Positions 16,227 through 24,780 of a stretch of DNA of 64,000 nucleotides are shown piece by piece. A program made the position numbers and the translations under genes. Each line of letters opens with the position of its first letter. Positions within the stretch are counted from its first letter, which is position 1. This stretch comes from Verrucomicrobiota bacterium (lineage in GTDB: Bacteria; Verrucomicrobiota; Verrucomicrobiia; Verrucomicrobiales; DEV007), in contig DAOUQC010000015.1 in the NCBI GenBank assembly GCA_030625775.1, forward strand, positions 1-64,000, in the 5' to 3' direction. The notes under the pieces are model-generated. The model was not told where the DNA came from and did no database searches. It saw only the letters and a program-made list of their open reading frames with translations.

Positions 16227-17356
16227 TACATCTTCTGCACAGCGTTGATTCTCTTGCTGTCTCCAATGGTGGCCTGCCGCTGGCAGTAAGTGAACTCGCC
16301 TCCGCAGTGGCGAAAACCCAGAGCGGCAAAATCCTCCACCAGATAGACCTCATTTCCTCCCGCACCAAGCTGCCCTGCTTCCACCCCGACCAGGTGAACT
16401 TGATTACAGCCCGGAATTCAACCCGACACTGGCGCGAGCAGATGGAAACTGCTCAGCAACAACAGCCCTTCAATCTGATCCATCAACACGGTATCTGGGT
16501 GAGATCATCCCATACCACCGCAGCCTTCGCCCGTCGCCACGGCAGCCCACTTGTCATCTCACCCCATGGCATGCTCGAACCCTGGGCCCTCAAGCACCAC
16601 GCCTTTCGCAAACAGATCGCCATGTGGCTTTACCAAAAGCGCAACCTGCAACAAGCCGTGGCCTTCCACGCCACCTGTGAAGCTGAAGCTGAACACATTC
16701 GTGATCTTGGCTTCTCCCAAAACATCGCCATCATCGCCAATGGCGTCACCATCCCAGAACCTCCTTCATCTGATCCGGATCCTGCAACACACCGCACCGC
16801 CCTTTTTCTTTCCCGCCTTCACCCGAAAAAAGGCATCCCCATGCTTCTCGACGCCTGGGCAAAAATTAATCCCCCCGATTGGAAATTGGTCATCGCCGGC
16901 AATGATGAAGGTCATCACCTCGATGAGTTGAAAATGCAAAGCCAACAACTCGGACTTTCATCGACAGTCACTTTCCCGGGATCTCTTTATGACGAAGATA
17001 AAACCAGAGCGTTCCAGCAAGCTGATCTCTTCATCCTTCCCAGCCATTCTGAAAACTTTGGCATCGCGATCGCAGAGGCCCTTGCCTACGGATTGCCCGT
17101 AATCACCACCCGCGAAACCCCGTGGCAAATTCTCGAACAAAAAAATTGCGGCTGGTGGATCGATGCCACTCCGCAGGCGGTCACCTCTTCGCTGCAAAAG
17201 GCACTCCAGCTCCCTCCCTCTGAACTTCAGGCCATGGGCCAAAGCGGCAAAGATCTCGTTACAGAAAAATTCCTCTGGCCAAAGATCGCCAAACAGATGC
17301 TTTCGTTTTATCATTGGCTCATCGACGAAGGTGAAAAACCAGATTACATCATTTAA
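16223..17356 (+). CDS. Glycosyltransferase family 4 (GT-B fold)
   Basis: The 377-residue protein starts MIHLLHSVDSLAVSNGGLPLAV, typical of family-4 transferases with an N-terminal acceptor domain. The C-terminal donor domain shows TALFLSRLHPKKGIPMLLDAW near residue 195 and the E-x7-E block HSENFGIAIAEALAYGLPVI near 275. It is predicted to add a sugar from an activated nucleotide donor to a lipid-linked intermediate on the cytoplasmic face. ATG 16223 overlaps the polymerase stop (ATGA), indicating coupling; an earlier open stretch from 16148 lies inside the polymerase gene and was discarded. Confidence 0.88.
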   Translation: MIHLLHSVDSLAVSNGGLPLAVSELASAVAKTQSGKILHQIDLISSRTKLPCFHPDQVNLITARNSTRHWREQMETAQQQQPFNLIHQHGIWVRSSHTTAAFARRHGSPLVISPHGMLEPWALKHHAFRKQIAMWLYQKRNLQQAVAFHATCEAEAEHIRDLGFSQNIAIIANGVTIPEPPSSDPDPATHRTALFLSRLHPKKGIPMLLDAWAKINPPDWKLVIAGNDEGHHLDELKMQSQQLGLSSTVTFPGSLYDEDKTRAFQQADLFILPSHSENFGIAIAEALAYGLPVITTRETPWQILEQKNCGWWIDATPQAVTSSLQKALQLPPSELQAMGQSGKDLVTEKFLWPKIAKQMLSFYHWLIDEGEKPDYII

Positions 17357-17358
17357 AA

Positions 17359-17916
17359 GTGATCGACCTGAGCACATACAATAACAACAACTACAACGCC
17401 GGTTCCCTACCGCGTCGGGCACTATGGTATATCGTAAGCCTGATTTTTTTCGAGACTCGGATTCCCTGGGCCTATACTCTGAAGAGAACTCTTCTCTCCC
17501 TGTTTGGCTGTCATCTGCGCGACGGTCTGATCATTAAACCCAATGTAAAAATCAAATACCCCTGGTTTCTGAGTATCGGTGCCGACTGCTGGATCGGCGA
17601 AGGCGTCTGGATCGACAATCTCTGTGATGTCTCCCTTGGCGACCAGGTCGTCCTCTCCCAGGGAGCCTATTTGTTAACTGGAAATCACGACTACAAAAAA
17701 CGTAGTTTCGATCTCATTCTCGATCCCATCGAAATCAAATCCGGCGCGTGGATTGCAGCCAAAAGTATCATCTGCCCCGGAATCATCGTCGGAGAATGTG
17801 CTGTATTAACTGCAGGTTCAGTCGCAACAAAGCCTCTCGAAAGTCACTCAATTTACTCAGGCAATCCCGCCACCTTCAAACGCAAACGCGAGTTCACCGA
17901 TGAGGCAGGTGACTGA
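17359..17916 (+). CDS. WcaF-like left-handed beta-helix acetyltransferase
   Basis: This 185-residue protein starts at GTG 17359, two bases after the glycosyltransferase stop. It has the WcaF-type N-terminus (MIDLSTYNNNNYNAGSLPRR and LKRTLLSLFGCHLRDGLIIK) followed by hexapeptide repeats: IGADCWIGEGVWIDN, VSLGDQVVLSQGAYLLTGNHDYKK and IAAKSIICPGIIVGECAVL. NHDY supplies the catalytic histidine of this trimeric fold. It probably acetylates a sugar of the repeat unit using acetyl-CoA. Its 3' end overlaps the next sulfotransferase by 17 bases. Confidence 0.88.
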   Translation: MIDLSTYNNNNYNAGSLPRRALWYIVSLIFFETRIPWAYTLKRTLLSLFGCHLRDGLIIKPNVKIKYPWFLSIGADCWIGEGVWIDNLCDVSLGDQVVLSQGAYLLTGNHDYKKRSFDLILDPIEIKSGAWIAAKSIICPGIIVGECAVLTAGSVATKPLESHSIYSGNPATFKRKREFTDEAGD

Positions 17917-18784
17917 TACTCCAGATGCCGAGCGCAACATCAAGCGCCCCATCACCATCGTTGGCTGCCCTCGCTCCGGCACCACCCTGCTCGGTCAATT
18001 ATTTGCTGCTCATCCCGACGTTGCCTACTGGGAAGAGCCTCGCACCATCTGGAGCACAGGGAACCAGCACCTGTCTGACGACGCATTGCTTGAAGAACAT
18101 CTCTCCCCCGAAATCGGTAGTGAAATCGACCAACGTTTTTCTGACTTCCTGCAACAAAGCGGAAAAACTCGCTTCGCAGAAAAGACCCCGTCCAACATGC
18201 TGCGCATCCCCTTCATCCACGCGCTCTACCCCGACTGCAAAATCATCCATCTCCACCGTGATCCACGCCCCGTTGTTGCATCCGCTTTGCGCATGCTCGA
18301 ATCCCCTCCCAATGTTAATCGCATAACCGCTCGTATTCGCGAAGCAAAACTGCGCGACTGGCCTGGCCTGGCCGGACTATTTTTCCGTGACGCTATCAGC
18401 CGTCTCTTCAACGAGGGAAAAAAATCATTCTGGGGACCACGTCCCCCAGAATGGAAAGAATGGCAAGGCCTCCCTCCTGCAACCATGTTGAGCAAACAAT
18501 GGTGCGCATTGATACAAACCGCCAGACAGGACTTGCAACAGTTACCCGCTGATTCCTGGATGGAAATTAGTTACGAAGACTTGTTAAACGATCACGACCA
18601 AATCCTGCCGAAACTACTCGAGTTCGCCGAACTCAGCCCATCCAGCGAAGTCACTGATCTTGCCAATCAAAACATCAACCCCAATCGAGCTGAAACCTGG
18701 CGGCAAAATTTATCCCCTGAGCAAGTGAGCGAAATCGAAGCACAAACCTCCACTTTACTCATCGAGTTGCGCTACGACCTTTGA
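17900..18784 (+). CDS. Sulfotransferase family protein, exopolysaccharide island
   Basis: The 294-residue protein shows the PAPS loop ITIVGCPRSGTTLLGQLFAA near residue 18 and a 3'-phosphate segment KIIHLHRDPRPVVASALRM near 114, plus a late ADSWMEISYEDLLNDHDQIL block. It differs from the first sulfotransferase and is closer to the Stf0/Sulfotransfer_3 type, so the two probably sulfate different positions or substrates. It overlaps the acetyltransferase by 17 bases and ends the five-gene operon. An intergenic repeat with a hairpin follows. Confidence 0.82.
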   Translation: MRQVTDTPDAERNIKRPITIVGCPRSGTTLLGQLFAAHPDVAYWEEPRTIWSTGNQHLSDDALLEEHLSPEIGSEIDQRFSDFLQQSGKTRFAEKTPSNMLRIPFIHALYPDCKIIHLHRDPRPVVASALRMLESPPNVNRITARIREAKLRDWPGLAGLFFRDAISRLFNEGKKSFWGPRPPEWKEWQGLPPATMLSKQWCALIQTARQDLQQLPADSWMEISYEDLLNDHDQILPKLLEFAELSPSSEVTDLANQNINPNRAETWRQNLSPEQVSEIEAQTSTLLIELRYDL

Positions 18785-18810
18785 AGAACATCGTCTTCCG
18801 CAGTTCATTT

Positions 18811-18905
18811 TTTTACCACAGAGCAACACAGAGGAAGATGGGAATAAAAACACTTCTCTCTGTGGTTCACTCCTTCTTTGCGATCTTTGCCTCTGCGAGA
18901 CACCT
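18811..18905. repeat. Intergenic dispersed repeat with ACCACAGAG/CTCTGTGGT hairpin
   Basis: The arms at 18815-18823 and 18858-18866 are a perfect 9-base inverted repeat, followed by a TTTGCGATCTTTGCCTCTGC segment. This vocabulary recurs partly at 49702-49728. I know similar 'ccacagag...ctctgtgg...tttgcctctgcg' sequences as intergenic repeats in many environmental genomes. It lies between convergent genes and may also act as terminator. Confidence 0.5.
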
Positions 18906-18920
18906 CTTTCTTGTTTTATC

Positions 18921-19595
18921 TCAAAGCTCTTTGATCCGCACATTCCGGTACCAAAGCCTTTTCGCTTCATCCTGAAAGCCCAGATACCCTTTCACCGGTT
19001 TGTCTTTTGCCTTCGTCGTCGACAAATCCACATCAATCACCTGCTCCCCGTTCAATACCACCTTCAGCCGGTTCCCTTTTGCAGTCACCGTCAAGCGGTT
19101 CCACTCCCCCGCAGGCTTGGTCACATTTTTTGTCGGCCCAACGGCACCTATCAAGCCAGCTGAATCATGAGGTGTAATCGCTTTAGGATTCCCATAAGTA
19201 TCCAGAATCTGCACCTCCATGCCAGACTTCACTGGATCATCCAAACTTCCCACCCGAAAAAACACTCCGCTGTTGCCGGTCTTTTCGTATTTGTATTCCA
19301 GATCGATGATGAAATCGCCGTATTGCTTCTCCGCCCAGATATAAGATTTGTAACGCTGCCACCCTTTTTCCCCAGAACGAGGCTTCAAAGTCACCACACC
19401 GTTTTCTTGCACCACCCAATTACCTTCTGTCTTCCACCCGCTCAAATCCTTGCCATTGAACATCGGAACAAAACCATCATCATCTTTGTCCGCCGCCAAC
19501 GATCCCGTGAGACCAAGCAGGATCAACAAACATACACCGCCAATGGTAAGCAGCCAGGCTGCCTGGATTTTTTTATTTGTCTGCATTGCTTTCAT
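18921..19595 (-). CDS. Secreted DUF1080 (3-keto-disaccharide hydrolase-like) protein
   Basis: From ATG 19595 the protein has about 224 residues with a signal peptide (KKIQAAWLLTIGGVCLLILLG). The DUF1080 domain, a concanavalin/LamG-like beta-sandwich, is clear: FVPMFNGKDLSGWKTEGNWV, then the FIIDLEYKYEKTGNSGVFFR block and the AGEWNRLTVTAKGNRLKVVLN block. WYRNVRIKEL is the canonical last strand. Members bind or hydrolyse sugars, and some are 3-keto-glucoside hydrolases. It is transcribed against the exopolysaccharide genes on both sides, so it is probably an unrelated insertion into the island. GTG 19601 and ATG 19586 are alternative starts. Confidence 0.82.
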   Translation of the reverse strand: MKAMQTNKKIQAAWLLTIGGVCLLILLGLTGSLAADKDDDGFVPMFNGKDLSGWKTEGNWVVQENGVVTLKPRSGEKGWQRYKSYIWAEKQYGDFIIDLEYKYEKTGNSGVFFRVGSLDDPVKSGMEVQILDTYGNPKAITPHDSAGLIGAVGPTKNVTKPAGEWNRLTVTAKGNRLKVVLNGEQVIDVDLSTTKAKDKPVKGYLGFQDEAKRLWYRNVRIKEL

Positions 19596-19698
19596 CCGCA
19601 CACAGTAACACGAAAATTAAAGCAAACGACCAAAAACGGGATATGATGACATTCTTACAGGTCAAAACATTTCATAGTCAGTTAATCAATCGCAGCTT

Positions 19699-20472
19699 GT
19701 GAAAATCACTATCATCACCGTCTGCAAAAATGCCGGAACCATGATTGGCGGGTGCATTCGTTCAGTGCAGGAACAAAGCCATGATGATGTGGAACACTGG
19801 ATCATCGATGGCGCCTCTGTGGATGGAACTTTAGCCACCATTCAAGCCAGCGGGCATGCCAAACAATTCCTGTTAAGCGAACCTGACAGCGGACAATACG
19901 AAGCGATGAACAAAGGTCTCGCACTCGCCTCTGGAGATGTGATCGGATTTCTGCATGCTGATGATCTCTACGCCCACTCACAGGTTCTGAAAACCGTGGC
20001 CGACACTATGGCAAACAAAAACATCGACGCCTGTTATGCCGACCTGACCTACGTTGATCCAGACAACATCGATCACACTGTCCGCTACTGGAAATCCGAA
20101 TCCTATCGACCTGGTCTTTTCCGCAAAGGCTGGATGCTGCCCCACCCGACTTTTTTTGCCCGCCGGGAGGTTTACGAAAAACTCGGTAATTTTGATCCTC
20201 AATTCACCATCGGTGCCGACTGGGATCTTCTATTGCGTTTCATCGAGGTGCACCAGATTCACACTCAATACATCCCTGATTTGTGGATCAAAATGCGCAA
20301 AGGCGGAGTTTCCAACCGCAGCCTGAGCAATATCATCCGCAACAACCGTCAATGCTGGAATGCCTTCAGTAAATACAATCTCCATCCCAGCCCTGTCTAC
20401 CCTTTCTACAAACTGTTACATCGTTTGTCTCAGTTTTTTGGGGAACCTCCTGAAACCAAGGGCGGCACATAA
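19699..20472 (+). CDS. Glycosyltransferase family 2 (GT-A fold)
   Basis: The 257-residue protein starts at GTG 19699 with MKITIITVCKNAGTMIGGCI and has the GT2 layout: WIIDGASVDGTLATI (nucleotide contact), EPDSGQYEAMNKGLALASGD and the DxD-type metal site HADDLYA near residue 90. PHPTFFARREVYEKLGNFDP then FTIGADWDLLLRF complete the acceptor region. It closely follows the WcaA/colanic-acid-type GT2 group, with the SDSGxYDAMNKG variant. It probably belongs to the polysaccharide island although the DUF1080 gene intervenes. A strong hairpin follows its stop. Confidence 0.88.
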   Translation: MKITIITVCKNAGTMIGGCIRSVQEQSHDDVEHWIIDGASVDGTLATIQASGHAKQFLLSEPDSGQYEAMNKGLALASGDVIGFLHADDLYAHSQVLKTVADTMANKNIDACYADLTYVDPDNIDHTVRYWKSESYRPGLFRKGWMLPHPTFFARREVYEKLGNFDPQFTIGADWDLLLRFIEVHQIHTQYIPDLWIKMRKGGVSNRSLSNIIRNNRQCWNAFSKYNLHPSPVYPFYKLLHRLSQFFGEPPETKGGT

Positions 20473-20513
20473 GCTAGTGTCTTGTCAGGCTCAAGATGAT
20501 GGATTCACCGTGG

Positions 20514-20533
20514 GACAGAACTCCGGTTCTGTC
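20514..20533. terminator. Hairpin terminator after GT2 gene
   Basis: GACAGAAC and GTTCTGTC form a perfect 8-base-pair stem closed by a TCCG tetraloop, 41 bases after the GT2 stop and between convergent genes. There is no long poly-T run on either side, so termination strength is uncertain. Confidence 0.5.
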
Positions 20534-20559
20534 ATTTAAGGCCAGCGTAAACCACCCCC

Positions 20560-20609
20560 GACAAATATGGAACCGGAGCGTAGCGAAGATAGACGAAGTC
20601 AAATTTGTC
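20560..20609. repeat. Possible intergenic repeat element with GACAAAT/ATTTGTC arms
   Basis: Arms at 20560-20566 and 20603-20609 enclose a segment reading GGAGCGTAGCGAAGATAGAC. Its odd, internally repetitive composition (GCGTAGCGAAG) is unlike the neighbouring genes and looks like a dispersed extragenic element. Only one copy was found in the window. Confidence 0.3.
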
Positions 20610-20643
20610 CTACGATCCCCATCATTTTAAGGTGGTCGAAGCA

Positions 20644-23121
20644 CTAGCTATGACTCTTTGCTTCCTTGCCACACAGTCCATGAAGCTGGTCGTGACACCA
20701 TTGATACTCATCAGTAAAAACCAGCAACAAATCCCCCTCGCTGCACAATTCACAAGCACGGGTAAAGGCCGCATGGAACTCATCTGCCACTTCAATTTTC
20801 TCCGCCTCCACCCCCTGCTTGCGAAGGCTGTCGGCCAAACGACCGGGAATCTCAGTCGCAGGAAACCCCCGTGTTCCACCATCATCCTTCTGGCTGTAAG
20901 TATTGTCCCGAGCGCATAAATACCGGTCAAATCGGCCGGCTACAAAGCGTGCGGTTCGCTCAATATGATCACCGTGCCGGTTTCCCGTGGTAGCGAGGAC
21001 AAGTAAACGACGCCCCTTCACCTCCATACGTTCAAGCGTATCACAAGCCACTTCAATCCCCTCAGGATTGTGAGCATAATCAATCACCACCGTAAAAGGG
21101 CAACCCTCAAATACATTGAGGCGACCAGGGTTGGAGGCAAAATTATTGTGAAAAGTTTTCACCCCCTCGACAATCTCCTTGAGCGAAATCCCAAGCCCAT
21201 AGGCCAGACCACTTGCCACCAGAGTATTGAAAATATTGTGGTGGGCCAGGCCTCCCATGGTTGCCGGTATCTCCCCGGCTTCCGCTATCACAACGCTTTT
21301 TTCACCATCGTACAAGTGAAGCTTCTTCCCAGCTCCGTCCTCCCCCTCTGCCAGCAAGGCAATTCCGCCCTCTTTGATATGCTTATCAATAAAATCAGTC
21401 CTTCCTTGGAGAGAAACAAAGGCAATTCGTTCAGCTTGGCAGCCTCCTGCCATGGCCACTGTCAGGGGGTCATCGGCATTCAGCACCACCAAAGCCTGTG
21501 CGGAACATGCCACCCGAGCTTTGACCTCGGCCATTTGATCCAAAGTATCTATCCCGTCGATCCCCAAATGATCCGCTGTCACATTAAGAACCGCAGCAAC
21601 TTCACACTCATCGAAAGCCAGGCCTTCTTCCAAAAGACCACCTCTAGCGGTCTCCAGAACAGCAAATTCCACTGCCGGATCCTCGAGAACCGCCAGGCTC
21701 CCCTGACAAGCAGCTGCATCCCCCAGGCCATTGAGCTTCCCTGCCACGAGAACCCCTTCCGTTGTAGCCACCGCGGACAATTTTCCTGAGGTCAATAGAA
21801 TATGATCAAGCATCCGGCAAGTCGTGGTTTTGCCGTTGGTTCCCGTGATTGCGGCAATGGGAATGCGACCATTTTGTCCGGCAGGAAACAAAAAATCAAC
21901 AATCGCCCTGGCCACAGTACCTCGCTGATCTTCAGGCCAATGATTCCTGCTGGCAAAACCCGCCTCCACGTCAAGCACCCTGGCATCTCCCTTCGTCCAG
22001 GATTCCCCAATATCCCGAGCCAGCAGCGTGACCTCCGCGGTCTTGAGCCCGATCAAACCAGCTACTTTTTCAGCCAGTCGCCTATTGTCAGGGTGAATCC
22101 CCTTAATTGGTTCCATCAGTTTTTTTTCACCTGGGGAAAATGCTATGATAAAACGATCGTCAATCACCACCAGTCGATAAATTTTTGTCCTGCTCGACCC
22201 CGCCCCTTGAACAACAAGCTCCCCACCTTTCCCCAGCAAAAAAGCAGCTCTCGCCCTGACTTTATCAGCATGGTTCAGAAAATAAAAATCCTGCCTCTGC
22301 GAGTAACGCTCCACCGGATTGATTATTACCGGATAGCCCATTTCATCCGCTGCCAACTCAGCCGCCTCAATCGAATCCACCTTCTTTACAGTGCTGCTCC
22401 TTATTTGCTTTTGTTGGAGAATACGCAATGTCTCACCTCGATTTGAAGCTATGCTGTATCCCAAAGCTGAATCAGCATCACTCAGCCCTTGCCCGTAGCG
22501 AATCTGTTTCCTCCCATGGCCCAAACAAATCGTCCCTGTGGCCGGATCAATTACCCGCCAGGGAATTCTGCGGTCTTCGGCTGCTTCAATCACTCGTTTC
22601 GATAAAGGTTCAAGCCCCCCCAATGAACCCGGCACACTAAAATGATTCAACATTCGCTGTGCCGCCTGGGCGCACCTTGTCGGCTCCCTCATCATGAAAT
22701 TGACCAGTTCAACTGCGGCCAAAACCGCAGCGCATCCTGGTTGGACAAAATGATAAGCAATAAAAAGACACTCTCGCCCCTCGCCCTCAACAAGTCTGGC
22801 GCCAAACTTACGCGGCACCCGGTCATCATCGAATAGCTGCAATCCCACTGCGATACCCCCTATCAAGTCTCCCGGATCTATTTTTTGATCACTCTGAAGA
22901 TTCTCAAGAAAACCGTGCCAACCCCCATCATCTCCAGTCAATCGAGTTGAGCCAAGGGCAATAAAAGTTTCCACCAATTTATCCAGCGCTATCCTGACCT
23001 CACGCTCATCGGGAAGAACTGCGGCAGCCAAACCTTCGATCCTAAGCTCCAAAACAGGATGCTCAGAAAAAACATTCGACCATGCATGCGGCAGAATTTC
23101 GATGATCCGGATCACGAGCAA
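20644..23121 (-). CDS. Cyanophycin-synthetase-like ATP-grasp/Mur-ligase protein
   Basis: This 825-residue protein has the cyanophycin synthetase (CphA) layout: N-terminal region about 1-210, an ATP-grasp region about 210-440 and a Mur-ligase module about 450-800. The Mur part is intact, with AITGTNGKTTTCRMLDHIL, the FAVLETARGGLLEEGLAFD block, NVTADHLGIDGIDTLDQM and DYAHNPEGIEVACD. The ATP-grasp part looks degenerate: the end that in CphA carries metal ligands (E-V-N-A) reads DVEAGFASRNH, and the lysine-rich P-loop is hard to place. It may make an amino-acid polymer or conjugate other than cyanophycin. The start is TTG 23121 or GTG 23115. No cyanophycinase is nearby. Confidence 0.72.
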   Translation of the reverse strand: MLVIRIIEILPHAWSNVFSEHPVLELRIEGLAAAVLPDEREVRIALDKLVETFIALGSTRLTGDDGGWHGFLENLQSDQKIDPGDLIGGIAVGLQLFDDDRVPRKFGARLVEGEGRECLFIAYHFVQPGCAAVLAAVELVNFMMREPTRCAQAAQRMLNHFSVPGSLGGLEPLSKRVIEAAEDRRIPWRVIDPATGTICLGHGRKQIRYGQGLSDADSALGYSIASNRGETLRILQQKQIRSSTVKKVDSIEAAELAADEMGYPVIINPVERYSQRQDFYFLNHADKVRARAAFLLGKGGELVVQGAGSSRTKIYRLVVIDDRFIIAFSPGEKKLMEPIKGIHPDNRRLAEKVAGLIGLKTAEVTLLARDIGESWTKGDARVLDVEAGFASRNHWPEDQRGTVARAIVDFLFPAGQNGRIPIAAITGTNGKTTTCRMLDHILLTSGKLSAVATTEGVLVAGKLNGLGDAAACQGSLAVLEDPAVEFAVLETARGGLLEEGLAFDECEVAAVLNVTADHLGIDGIDTLDQMAEVKARVACSAQALVVLNADDPLTVAMAGGCQAERIAFVSLQGRTDFIDKHIKEGGIALLAEGEDGAGKKLHLYDGEKSVVIAEAGEIPATMGGLAHHNIFNTLVASGLAYGLGISLKEIVEGVKTFHNNFASNPGRLNVFEGCPFTVVIDYAHNPEGIEVACDTLERMEVKGRRLLVLATTGNRHGDHIERTARFVAGRFDRYLCARDNTYSQKDDGGTRGFPATEIPGRLADSLRKQGVEAEKIEVADEFHAAFTRACELCSEGDLLLVFTDEYQWCHDQLHGLCGKEAKSHS

Positions 23122-23320
23122 TTAAAAATTTATTTTACCCCTCAATACTCTCGGTGGCATCGTATCAATATCAGAGAAACCGCCTGACACAAATTTAGCT
23201 GTGCAACTCCAACCACCTCTTCGCTAGCAGGTTCCATCGTCGCTCTGGTTTTGTCAACAAAGCTCCAACAAACAAGTGGCGCTTAACTTTTGCCATGCCC
23301 CTTGCATCAACAACAAAACC

Positions 23321-24775
23321 CTATGCAAACACTTCTTTAATCACTTCCCCTCCAAAATTTGTCGGAATTTCATCACGGTTGTTGTGTTTGTAGGTCAGTT
23401 TGTATTGATCAAGTCCCAGCGCATGCAGCATCGTCGCATGCATATCAGAAGGCGAGACCGGTCGCTCAACGGGAACGTATCCCAGTTCATCGGTTGAACC
23501 GATCACCTGCCCTCCTTTCACTCCTCCGCCAGCCAGCCACATGGTATATCCAGCCGGCGAGTGGTCACGCCCCCGTTTTTTTCCTTTCTGGTTTGCCTCA
23601 CAGGTCGGCGTACGACCGAACTCACCGCCCCACACCACCAGCGTTTCTTCCAGCAAACCACGCTGTTTCAAATCCTCGAGCAATGCCGCAATCGGTCGAT
23701 CCGTTGCCCGCGAACGTGCTAAATGATTACTCTCGAGACTACCGTGTGCATCCCAGCCACCATTCCTCAATTGAATGCAGCGCACTCCTTTTTCAATCAA
23801 TCGGCGCGCGATCAAACACTGGCCTCCAAACTCAGCTGTCGCTTTGTCATCCAATCCATAAAGTTTTCGAGTCGCCTTCGATTCAGTAGACAAGTTAAAA
23901 GCCTCCGGCGCTGAGGACTGCATCCGATAGCCCAATTCATACGAAGCAATTCTCGCTTCCAATTCGGAATCCTGACCGATTTTCGCCAGATTTTTATCAT
24001 TCATCCATTTGATAAAATCCAGCTGGTGTGTCCTCTTATCCCGATTGTAACTCTTGGGCATTTTTGTATAGGGAACTCCCACCTTGCCATCGACCAACGT
24101 GCCCTGATAACGCGACGGAAGAAATCCCGGCCCCCACCCCGGCCGTTGCGGTGCGGGGCCACTGCTATTCGATAGCATCACCACAAATCCCGGCAAATTC
24201 CGGCTATCGCTTCCAAGCCCATAAGTCATCCACGCACCCATGCTCGGCCGATCACCAATAGCTGATCCTGTGAGCGCAACGCATTCACCCGGTCCATGAA
24301 CCGGTATGCGGTGATTCATCGAACGAACCACACATATATCATCCACCATCCGGGCGGTTTCGGGCAACAGATCAGATACCTCAATACCACTCTCACCGTA
24401 TTTTTTGAACTTGAACGGGGAAGCCATCAGCGCGGAGTCCACTCCTGAACGCGGGATTTTGGGAACATTCACCGCAATACTTTCCGGAACCGGCTGTCCC
24501 TCCAACTTCGTCAGCAAGGGTTTCGGATCCCAGGTGTCAGCCTGACCGGGAGCACCACTCATGAAGAGAAAAATAATATTCTTCGCCCGGGCAGGAAGAT
24601 GGGGCCCGTTCGGCAAGACAGAAGCCGATTCAGTCGCAGACAGAAGTCCGTCATCGACCAGCATCGTCGTCAATGCCACCGAAGCAAAGCCCAGAGTTCC
24701 CTGACCTAACATTTCACGTCGTGTCACTTGATGATTAAACATTCGGGTAGCATTAATATTCTGATCGTCATTCAT
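23321..24775 (-). CDS. DUF1501 family protein with Tat-type leader
   Basis: The 484-residue protein has a twin-arginine leader ([20 protein letters not shown]) and the DUF1501 fold, a sulfatase/phosphatase-like family abundant in Planctomycetes and Verrucomicrobia. Landmarks are [18 protein letters not shown] near residue 70, [33 protein letters not shown] and [14 protein letters not shown], then [19 protein letters not shown]. Its biochemical role is not established. It starts five bases after the cytochrome-c protein gene, its usual partner, so the two are co-translated and probably exported to the same compartment. An alternative ATG lies at 24742. Confidence 0.88.
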   Translation of the reverse strand: MNDDQNINATRMFNHQVTRREMLGQGTLGFASVALTTMLVDDGLLSATESASVLPNGPHLPARAKNIIFLFMSGAPGQADTWDPKPLLTKLEGQPVPESIAVNVPKIPRSGVDSALMASPFKFKKYGESGIEVSDLLPETARMVDDICVVRSMNHRIPVHGPGECVALTGSAIGDRPSMGAWMTYGLGSDSRNLPGFVVMLSNSSGPAPQRPGWGPGFLPSRYQGTLVDGKVGVPYTKMPKSYNRDKRTHQLDFIKWMNDKNLAKIGQDSELEARIASYELGYRMQSSAPEAFNLSTESKATRKLYGLDDKATAEFGGQCLIARRLIEKGVRCIQLRNGGWDAHGSLESNHLARSRATDRPIAALLEDLKQRGLLEETLVVWGGEFGRTPTCEANQKGKKRGRDHSPAGYTMWLAGGGVKGGQVIGSTDELGYVPVERPVSPSDMHATMLHALGLDQYKLTYKHNNRDEIPTNFGGEVIKEVFA

Positions 24776-24780
24776 AAAAT

